DNA of 64,000 nucleotides from Eutreptiella sp. 'Long Island Sound 2002' (taxonomy: Eukaryota > Euglenozoa > Euglenophyceae > Eutreptiales > Eutreptiaceae), in NCBI GenBank assembly GCA_964036045.1, contig OZ038378.1:176226341-176290340 (forward strand). The letters run 5' to 3'. Under the pieces are notes generated by a model, which did not search any database, had not been told where the DNA came from, and worked only from the letters and a program-made list of their open reading frames with translations. Positions 55,821-64,000 of the stretch are shown one piece after another (position 1 is the stretch's first letter; every line of letters starts with the position of its first letter). The position numbers and the translations under genes are program-made.

Positions 55821-56430
55821 TTGTTGAGCCATGTCGTCGGATGTGAAGCGGTTGCAAGTGGTAACAACCCAAAGCGGCATGAGGCGGTAAAGGGAACCAT
55901 GGTAGGCAGCAATCAACCACACTGTGGCATACTCCGCCAAATGGACATTGGAGTTAGAGTCCTCAAGCAAGTTAGCCAATTCATCCACCGTTTCTTGGTC
56001 AACCAAGCGATGCTCCCTCAAGGTGCACGTTCTACATGTACCAGTCACATGGCCCGATTTCACCACCCCAATTCGAGGTTGCAAAGAAATCTCGTCCACA
56101 AGGAGATCCTATAAGAGCGGATCAGGGTGGTTGGGGAGACGCTTCGGAATGAATGTCCTTGTAGGGGCGATCCCCGGACACAATGGTTCTTAAAATTTCA
56201 ATTCCGATATTGTTGTTTCATACGACGGTAAGATGCCGCCATGGTTGGCAACCTTCAGAAATTCACACCCACCCACACCAAGAGCAACCAATCCGGCAAT
56301 GGCTTTCTCTTTCTCGGTGTACGTTTTTAATTTTGAATGCCTTGGACATGTCGGCCATAACAGCTGCGGGAGAACGTCCCTCATCGATGAGCCGAGCCAC
56401 ACGCCTTTGCAGTAAGGCAAGTACCCATGC
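55812..56430 (-). pseudogene. Transposase-like remnant, family uncertain
   Basis: Read on the minus strand, 56341-56190 gives TYTEKEKAIAGLVALGVGGC followed by EFLKVANHGGILPSYETT, and 56113-55812 gives DLLVDEISLQPRIGVVKSGH then VTGTCRTCTL, after a frame break. The second block resembles the beginning of the catalytic region of some DDE transposases. Frames are broken by stops and shifts. Confidence 0.3.
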
Positions 56431-58730
56431 TTTTGACTCTGCAGATCTGTTCATCAACTGTTGGCATCGATGAATACTACGAGCTACTTTTTGACTGGTG
56501 GTCCTTTTTTCATGGCTTCGTCCGTCGGCTCGACGACACACTACCTCAAAGCCTAACTTCCAATTTTGTACACCTTTGTCGGGCTACCTAGCCTCAACCA
56601 TCCAATGATGCAGCACCACACTTTCCCGGAAACCGCCACATGCGGAACATGGTACGATGCTTCATCATGACTGGGTGGTGTGGTGGCGTGCACCGTAGGC
56701 GGCGCAACCGGTTGCACTTGCACTACCCCCAAGGTGCGCAACACTTGATGCACATTAGAAGGAGTGGCAATAGTACGTGCCGCTCGCAGCGCAAGTGTAA
56801 TTGCTGCGCAGTTACGGGTAAACTTCCGGCGGATCTCTTGAACGGTACACCGATCAAGTGTGCCCTTGGCAACCATACCGGTAAATTTTTGGCCCTGATC
56901 GTAACTGGACAGATGCGGCATGCTTGGGCTTCAATGGCTGAAGTGGCAGGCCATGCCAAACCATCGGGAAGTAGCACATTGTCGGTGAGCGCGCAAGAGT
57001 AGAAAACCCGGTGTACAATGCCCTACCACTTGGAGCCCGGGGGGACCCCTGCGGATTTCAAGGGGGGGGGGGGGTAGCACCCATCCAACCGAAACATTGA
57101 TGGTATTTTTGTAACGTGCCCGCACCACAGCCAGTGTTACTTCTTTGCACATGCCTGGTCCACAGGCACTGTATGAAACGTTTTTTTGCAAGTCCAAACA
57201 ACCTTGAACTCTTGGACATGTTCAGTGGGCATTTCAAGGATAGGCTGAGGATTGGACAATGAGGTTGCAAGGGGGGGGGAGGTTGGCATAAGGCCTCGGC
57301 ATTAGGTTGTTTGCCTTTGGCGGCGCCTATTGGCCTCTCGCCACTGCTCATTCTGACCTTCTGTGTTTCCAAACATGTTTTGGTTGTGTCCACGGAGCCC
57401 ATGATACGGCAGGGTATATGTACCCCATAGGGATGTATTAGAATGGCTGACAACCATAGGAGGAGGGGACCCCCCCCCCTTGGACCCCCCTTCCCTTGCC
57501 CCCCCCTCCTCCCCTTCCAATGTTAGAGCCAAATTTTGCTTTGGCACCACCAGGATTAAGCCTGAAACTTTTTGGCCCGCCTTTGGCTGGGACCTTTGGG
57601 GAACCATAGGACGGGGGGGGGGGGGGGGGGTTGCCAACCGCCCTCGCCCCTCCTCTCTTCCAATACTGCAGGGCGGGGTCTGGGGCAGCAGGCTGCTGCA
57701 CCTCTTTCTGTGGTGCAGGCACAGGGGCAGCCAGAGGCTGCTGCCCTGGGTCAGGGGTGTCAGGGACAGGGCGAGGGTCAGGGACAGGGTGGTTCTGCTC
57801 CCCCCCCTGCGCGGCGCAGCCCCCCCCCCCTCCCTCCGTGGGCGGGCAGGGCGGGCGCAGGAGCGCGGCAGTGCGACACGGGGGGGGCAGGGCAGCGCGT
57901 GGGGCAGACCGTCAGGGGCGCCCCGCGCAACGCAGGGATGCGGCAGCCCGTCTGCCGCCCCGCGGGGGGGGGCTCTTGAGCCTGGGCTTCACTCGGCAAG
58001 TGCAATCATCGGGAGGGGGGGAGCGCCCAACCCCCCACAGCCGCACCTGCATCTGCGGGCGCGGATGGGGGAGCGCACAGCCCGCGATCTGGGCAGGGAC
58101 GCTCCTCAGAGGATCCCACATAGGACGGAGGCCTAGGTCCTTCCGTCGCGCCGCGATACGCTGGGGGGGGCGGGGGGGGTAAGGGCCTTATATATCTGTA
58201 TACAGCTGTATATAGATGAGCTCTCACCCGCTAACCCTCTGAACCCCTCAATCGCACTAGCGTCCAGGACTTGAAAAGGCGAATGCCTCCTCTCTTCCAA
58301 TACATCCTTGCATTGCACAATATGTGTCAAACATCCTCAAAATTGCAATATGGCACACAAAGTGTTGGGGTTCCGTGGCATCCATTCAAACAGTATCAAA
58401 CACATTTCGCCACCAAACAAAGTCCCTCAAGAATGTGCGAAAAAAAGGGGTCTACGTTTGCCCAGTGCACAGTACTACTGGGCAAGTGTCCTCACCATTA
58501 AGTCCCAAAATGTAGCGTCCCCCAAAGCCGGGGCGGGTGGGTCGCAGTTTACACTGTTGTATTGCCTTTGGGCTGTGTTTGCAAAGTTCGTCGGTCAACA
58601 CAGGTCACTTGCAGCCGAATTGTTTCTTCTGCTGTTGGTGAGGGTGTTGGTGTGTAGAAAGTGCCTCGGTGTTCCCTTTGATTAGGTGTACACTGTCGTA
58701 TCTACAGGCTCCTCTTGCCTGAAGTGTTAC
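56430..58730. other. No identifiable gene
   Basis: Broken minus-strand frames at 56553-57453 may extend the transposase-like remnant. 57610-58170 is GC-rich and low in complexity with G runs at 57061 and 57613. A TCTACAG at 58702-58708, shortly before the COMT start, could be a leader-intron acceptor. Confidence 0.3.
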
Positions 58731-59645
58731 ATGTCGGATGGCGGAGGACCTGTGTCTTCAAAGAAGGCCGTTGCAATCGTTGCCCTGGGCTGTGCCGCCG
58801 GCTTCTGCGTCGGGCGTGCTCTGCGTCCTGCACCTCCTGCACCCCAATTGCGTGGCCGCCTTCCGGACTTTGTGGAGAGGCGCTGCTTGGAGTATGTGTT
58901 CGAGAACGCGGACAAAGGGAATCCGACAAGCGTTGTCGACGCAATCGACAGGTTTTGTTGGGAGGGCAACTGGATGATGAATTTGGGGGACACCAAAGGG
59001 AAGCTTGTTGACGACATAGTGCGCAATGCCGTTACGGCAGCCCCTAAGCGGGACCTGGTCATGTTGGAGCTGGGCACCTACTGCGGCTACTCAGCCATCC
59101 GATTAGCACAGCTCCTTCCAAAAGGATCCAGGTACATTACCTTTGAGCCACGGCCGCTCATCGCCTCCATCGCCACCAAAATCATAGAGTATGCCGGTTT
59201 AAGGGATACAATTACCGTTGTTGTTGGAGGACTGGAGAGCCACCTTGAAGGGACGGTGAAGGAACTGGGGATAGCGTCTATTGACATTGCCTTTATTGAC
59301 CACTGGAAGGACTTGTATGTTCCAGACTTGTTGCGACTCGAGGAGGCGGGACTCATCCAAGCTGGTGCCACTGTGATTGCTGACAATATCAAATATCCGG
59401 GGGCACCGGCCTACAGACAGTTGATGCTGAACAATACAGGCAACTACAACACCGTGTTCCTTGAGAGCCACCTGGAATACAGCACGAAGGAGGACGAGGT
59501 AGCTGTCAGCAGCTGCATTCGATCTGCCCCTGGACCATTTAACTCACTGGAAGGAGTTGTATCTTCCGGACACGTTGCGACTCGAGCAGGCGGGACTCAT
59601 CCAAGCGGGTGCAGCTGTGGTGAGCACCAGCCTACAGAGAACTGA
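58731..59645 (+). CDS. Catechol O-methyltransferase-like enzyme with N-terminal membrane anchor
   Basis: An intronless frame of 304 residues. An N-terminal hydrophobic segment (about 13-31, AVAIVALGCAAGFCVGRAL) precedes a COMT domain (about 50-265). SAM-binding site: ELGTYCGYSAIRLA (113-126). Magnesium ligands and catalytic base of animal COMT are all present: Asp190 and Lys193 in IDHWKD, Asp218 and Asn219 in ADNIKYPGAP. The layout matches the membrane-bound form of animal COMT, which transfers a methyl group from S-adenosylmethionine to catechols; the substrate here is unknown. The ATG at 58731 is chosen because it directly precedes the anchor; an in-frame ATG at 58686 is an alternative. The domain ends near residue 265; the last 40 residues run out of frame into a decayed copy of the gene's own 3' part, so the natural C-terminus may have been replaced. 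Confidence 0.9.
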   Translation: MSDGGGPVSSKKAVAIVALGCAAGFCVGRALRPAPPAPQLRGRLPDFVERRCLEYVFENADKGNPTSVVDAIDRFCWEGNWMMNLGDTKGKLVDDIVRNAVTAAPKRDLVMLELGTYCGYSAIRLAQLLPKGSRYITFEPRPLIASIATKIIEYAGLRDTITVVVGGLESHLEGTVKELGIASIDIAFIDHWKDLYVPDLLRLEEAGLIQAGATVIADNIKYPGAPAYRQLMLNNTGNYNTVFLESHLEYSTKEDEVAVSSCIRSAPGPFNSLEGVVSSGHVATRAGGTHPSGCSCGEHQPTEN

Positions 59646-59709
59646 TGCCTAACAATACAGGCAACTGCTGCACAGTCTTCCTCGAGAGCCAGCTGGAGTA
59701 CAGCATTTA
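59533..59709 (+). pseudogene. Decayed partial tandem copy of the COMT 3' region
   Basis: DNA from about 59533 repeats the gene at about 59298-59485. Read in its own frame it gives HWKELYLPDTLRLEQAGLIQ then AGAAV, against HWKDLYVPDLLRLEEAGLIQ in the gene. It then lacks about 28 bases over the ADN metal-ligand motif and continues as AACAATACAGGCAACT, ending GAGTACAGCATTTAG. Homology over this length cannot be chance. The copy overlaps the last codons of the intact frame. Confidence 0.92.
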
Positions 59710-59835
59710 GTCCCCGGCAGACAATGCAACCCAAGACTCGGCGTGCGTTGCATGCACCTTCTTGCGATCCGGCTGGGCTGATGATGATACCCCAGGCTTA
59801 CCATTGGGCCCACCGTTGGCGCGCCTGTGAATGGA

Positions 59836-59901
59836 GTACCCCCCCCCCCCCCCTACCGATACCGAGATACCGAGGCCTTGTGCCAACCCCCCCCCCCCCC
59901 C
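59836..59901 (+). repeat. Two poly(C) runs around GATACCGAGGCCTTGTGC
   Basis: 15 C (59839-59853), CTACCGATACCGA, then GATACCGAGGCCTTGTGC, CAA and 15 C. The second half repeats the element end at 2802-2836. Confidence 0.55.
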
Positions 59902-60264
59902 GTGTCCAACAAACACTTCCGTTTGGAACGTATTAATTTGGGACCTAATTTATTAGGTACTTAATTAGGTACCGGGCTCCAGAACCGCGGTTTGAGGCGA
60001 AAGTTTTGGGGAAATGAGGAGCTGTTGTGATGTATCTTGCAGTATTGGTGGGCAAATTTGTAAAGCAGGTTGTGAGGGAAATGCATCGGTTGATTTTCAC
60101 AACCGAGCTCCCAGGGCCCTCCTGCTGAATCGGATGGTCCCACTTTCTGGACGGGCTCCGTGCAAAAAGCAATTCACGGATGCGTTTTGGGTGATGGGAT
60201 TGTCCAGACTCAGACTGTCTGCTTGGCATTCCTGTACTACACACCGAGTTCCCTTGAGTTAGCA

Positions 60265-61640
60265 GTGACCCACATGCATGCGGATTGGCTACATCACCCG
60301 TGGCATCTGGGTGGTTCCCAACGCTTCAAAGCGGGGGACAAAATCAGCAATGGCCCACATGAGGGCAGATTGGCTACCTCACCCCTTGCCGTCTAGGGGG
60401 TCCCCAACACCTCATAGAACGGGGAGGGGGGGAGGGGAAGCACTCTCACACGTGCGGGAAGATGGCTACATCACCCCTGCAGTATAGGAGGGTCGCAAGG
60501 CTTGAGAGCGGGGGACAAGCATGTTCCCCCACCCAACAAAGCGAGGGACAAAATCAGCAGTGGCCCACATGTGGACAGATTTGATTTTCGTCCTCCTTAC
60601 CGTCTAGGGGGTTCCCCACGCTTCAAGGCAGGGGAAAATATCAGCAGTGGCCCGCATGTGGGCAGATGGGCTTCATCACCCTTGCCGTCCGGGGTGTGCC
60701 CAACACTTCACAGCGGGGGGGGGGGGGAATCAGTAGTGGCCTACATGTGGGCAGATTCGCTTCATCACCACTGCCGTCTGCCATATGGGGGGTTCCGAAC
60801 AAATCAAAGCGGGGGACAAAATCAGCAGTGGCCCACATGCATGCAGATTGGCTACATCACCCGTGGCATCTGGGTGGTCCCCAACGCTTCAAAGCGGGGG
60901 ACAAAGTCAGCAATGGCCCACATGAGGGCAGATTGGCTACCTCACCCCTTGCCATCTAGGGGGTCCCCAACACCTCATAGAACGGGGGGGGGGGGGGGTA
61001 GCACTGTCACACATGCGGGAAGATGGCTACATCACCCCTGCAGTACAGGAGGGCTGCAAGGCTTGAGAGCGGGGGACAAAATCAACTGTGTTCCCCCACC
61101 CTACAAAGCGAGGGACAAAATCAGCAGTGGCCCACATGTGGGCAGATTCAATTTTCATCATCCTTACCGTCTAGGGGGTTCCCAACGCTTCAAAGCAGGG
61201 GACAAAATCAGCAGTGGCCCGCATGTGGGCAGATGGGCTTCATCACCCTTGCCCTCCGTGGTGTGCCCAATGCTTTACAGCGGGGGGGGGGGGGGTGGAA
61301 ATCAGTAGTGGCCCACCTGTGGGCTGATTCTCTTTATCACCACTGCCGTGCGCCGTATGGGAGGTTCCGAACAAATCAAAGCGGGGGACAAAATCAGCAG
61401 TGGCCCACATGAGGGCAGATTGGCTACATAACCCGTGGCATCTCGGCGGTCCCAACGCTTCAAAGCAGGGGACAAAATCAGCTGTGTCCCACATGAGGGC
61501 AGATGGGCTACATCACTCCTTGCCGTCTCCCTAACGCCCCATAGCGCGGGGGTGGGGGGGATCAGCACTTGCACACATGTGGGCAGATTGGCTGCATCAC
61601 CCCTAAAGTCTGGGAGGGCGGCAAAATTTCACAGCGGGAG
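60265..61640 (+). repeat. ~90-bp satellite, about 15 units in ~565-bp higher-order repeats
   Basis: Units contain ATTGGCTACATCACCC, a GGGGGTTCCCAACGCTTCAA phrase, AGCGGGGGACAAAATCAGCA and GTGGCCCACATG. The CCCGTGGCATCT variant recurs at 60297, 60860 and 61432, giving higher-order periods of 563 and 572 bp. Several units carry a pure G run after ...CAGCG or AACG (60714, 60984, 61281). Relatives on the opposite strand lie in CWC22 intron 12. Confidence 0.92.
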
Positions 61641-64000
61641 ACTAAATCAGCATCGATCCCCCACCCTTGGGAGCTTTGAAGCTGGCATTTGCCGTCAGGG
61701 AGACAGTGCCTGGGCATAGGCTAGGCGCCCTAGGAGGGGATGGGGGGGGCTTCCAATGCATCGCTCGGGGGGGATCAATGGTCGGTATCGATCGACTGAA
61801 TGTCCCTGCCATAGACAATTCCAGCCATTAGTCCATAGGTTTGTCGCTCGGGGGGGGGGGGGGGGTTGCATTAGAACTTGCACTGCGGAGATGCCCAAGG
61901 ATGCGGCATTTGTTGCTCAACCACGTGAGACGTGGAGCCTTCACAGTCTTGACCCAAATTCAAATCTTCACCTACCGTCATCAAAGTGTTTCATCTGTTG
62001 GCCAGGTTTCCGCTGCTGCACTGGGTTGCGCAGTCCCCAGTCCTCTCAAAAAAAAAAAAAAACAAGCCTTGGTTGCATACGGAGTTTGAAGGGGCTGTTC
62101 GTTTCATGCCATCAACCCCGCAGAAGACAGGGATGGTGCCCCAGCCTCAGGAGCCTTCTCTCACCAGTCCTCCTTCGTAAGGGGGAGGGGGATCCGGGCC
62201 TTCAGTACCCACCCACGCAGACCAAGTTGAGGTACCCACCCAGATCCCCCCCCACCACCACCTCTAAACAAACAAATCTGAAGGGCCGGGCCCCAAATAC
62301 CGACTGAGATGACCCTGGACGCCAATGTTCGGAAAAACTGAAAATGGTGTTTTTGGCATGAGTGCGACGAGGGATTCAGAAAAATCCTCATTTGCCTAGT
62401 ATTTGGTGGAATACATTCCAACAACGACTTTTGACCCCAAAAACATTTTGGTGCCTTCATAATCACGAACTAATGGCCCGGGTCACTGAGCCCCTGGCCT
62501 GGACCCATCCAGCCACCAACCGGAGGCTAAATCATAAACGGAGGGGGTCCCAGACTTTTGACCCACCCACCCAGGGTCGGGACACCCACCCGGACCCCCT
62601 TCCCCCCCTCCTGATGAACAAGGCTTGCCAACCACAAAGGCGGTGTGGCATGTCAACACAGGTCGTCCAAGCTCGAAAGCGGTAGTGTCGTTCCCACGCC
62701 ATGCCCTTCTACGTTGTGGTTGTGCATGGCACGGCGGATCTGATGATTCATTGTATGGAAGCCCTCATTCACTGGCGCCTAGGCATAGTCTTTCCAGAAC
62801 CTCCGGTTTCCCCTGACGCACTTTGTGCTAGATGTTGCATGATATGTGATACAACTTTCACCGGAAAGACCCCAACAATATCCCATTTCTCCGTCACATA
62901 CGTGCGCATCATCCACCTTATCCACCCCCCATAATTGTTTTGCCAACTACAGATCCAAGAGAAACGACACAAAAACTTGAGCAAATAAATTCGTTTTCGT
63001 TCTGTTCATTTGGTGACATGATTCGCCATGGCATACCATTTTTCCATTGACGGACACGGAGATAACGAGGTCCGTAATCAAGGAGATGAACCACCAAAAC
63101 CATTCAACGGGGTAAGTGCAAGCCAAAAACTTGTAGAACACTGTGACTTGTGAGTCCGCACCAATATGCTTTGACACCCCGGCGACCAGCAACACCTAGG
63201 TGACATAAAGGCAGAAGGACCTTCCGCTCGGCTGCAATGGTGAAAAAAGGTTCCCTCAGTGCCCCAAGTCGGAAATGGCACAACAGGTATCATTAGTTCG
63301 CAACTCGGGTGACAACGATCAACACAACATTGCACACCCAAGCTTGTGGGGCGTTGTTCGGCGGATCCACGAGGTATGAGTGCACAATGGAATACAACAA
63401 GGACCGGCAATCATCTGCATCTTTCCGAAGCTTCGTATGAATACCAGAGTGCATTAGGTATGCGGCGGCCTAAATCCGATGAATCACGACGTGGACCGAT
63501 TCCAATGTGGCATCCATGACACTCTGAATTTCAAGAGCAAACAGTTTCATACAAAATTCATCATATTTCTATCATGCCAATCACTCGATTATTCAAACAA
63601 AACATTTTATGAAGATAGCAACGACAGGTCGGTCGCTAAGATGGCGATGATCAACAGGCGCACGCACAGCGCCTGCCCACCGTTGACGTGGGTTGACCCG
63701 CACCGTTGAACATGGGCACCGTTGAACAAACCAATAACAGCGTCCCGGACCACTTGCTACCTGCCAGAGGCCGGAGGTGTCAACCGTTGACCGCTGGTGA
63801 ACATCAGCGATTTTCTTTTCTTGTCCACCAACCAGCAACTGCCGCCGCTTGACAGTCACCGAGACTGAGGCTGCGCACCTTTGTTGGTGGGGATGTGGGG
63901 AGGCAGGGGTCTGGCTACCTGTGGACATACACACAGTGTAGGCTAACCAGGGTCAGTGTCCACTTTCAAGTGGCCTGGTGCAAAGATAGAACACGAACTC
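61641..64000. other. No identifiable gene
   Basis: G runs at 61748 and 61850 and an A run at 62047. Two partly similar CCCACCC-rich phrases occur (62208-62260 and 62565-62610). Minus-strand frames at 62947-63410 look weakly protein-like but match no family I know. Confidence 0.3.

Noticed and set aside
62947-63195. Reverse-transcriptase fragment on the minus strand
   Set aside because: A phrase like YKFLACTYPVEW, WFISLITDLVISVSVNGK is suggestive, but no catalytic motif or flanking RT block is present.

Overview
This is nuclear DNA of a eukaryote, most likely a protist with a large, repeat-filled genome. Three genes can be named and all are eukaryotic in setting: a 16-exon spliceosome factor whose introns make up about 93% of the gene, a membrane-anchored catechol O-methyltransferase and an intronless UPF0060/YnfA-type membrane protein. 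The spliceosome protein reads to me as closest to green-lineage homologues, recalled rather than searched, so an early-branching green alga is a first guess only; a dinoflagellate, chromerid or other alga is not excluded. The named genes use the standard code. No rRNA, intact tRNA, CRISPR array or bacterial operon is present.

Layout. 0-0.8 kb: a GC-rich unrecognised open frame that looks like the last exon of a gene entering from the left. 0.9-8.6 kb: gene-free, with G/C homopolymers, a foldback element (6.5-7.0 kb) and the first copy of a dispersed ~73-bp repeat. 8.6-12.7 kb, minus strand: a decayed retroelement gag region with no pol. 12.7-18.0 kb: gene-poor and AT-richer, with a tRNA-derived SINE-like element. 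18.06-18.52 kb: the UPF0060 gene. 18.5-23.0 kb: no identifiable gene. 23.06-49.94 kb, plus strand: CWC22, with introns carrying minisatellites, an inverted repeat, a hAT transposase remnant, SINE-like elements, a fresh 285-bp duplication and a CCCH-finger retroelement-like frame. 49.9-58.7 kb: microsatellites, short tandem arrays and transposase-like debris. 58.73-59.65 kb: the COMT gene followed by a broken copy of its own 3' part. 60.27-61.64 kb: a ~90-bp satellite with ~565-bp higher-order repeats. 61.6-64 kb: no identifiable gene.

The genes are unrelated in function and show no operon-like logic. The strongest result is the complete CWC22 model: 16 exons add up to exactly 656 codons including the stop, with phase kept at every junction and two introns of GC-AG type. 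The most unusual properties are structural: at least 25 poly(G)/poly(C) runs of 11 or more bases, several at repeat ends, two satellite arrays with higher-order organisation, and one satellite family found both as a large array near COMT and as small opposite-strand islands inside a CWC22 intron. I found no convincing evidence of a new multi-gene system.
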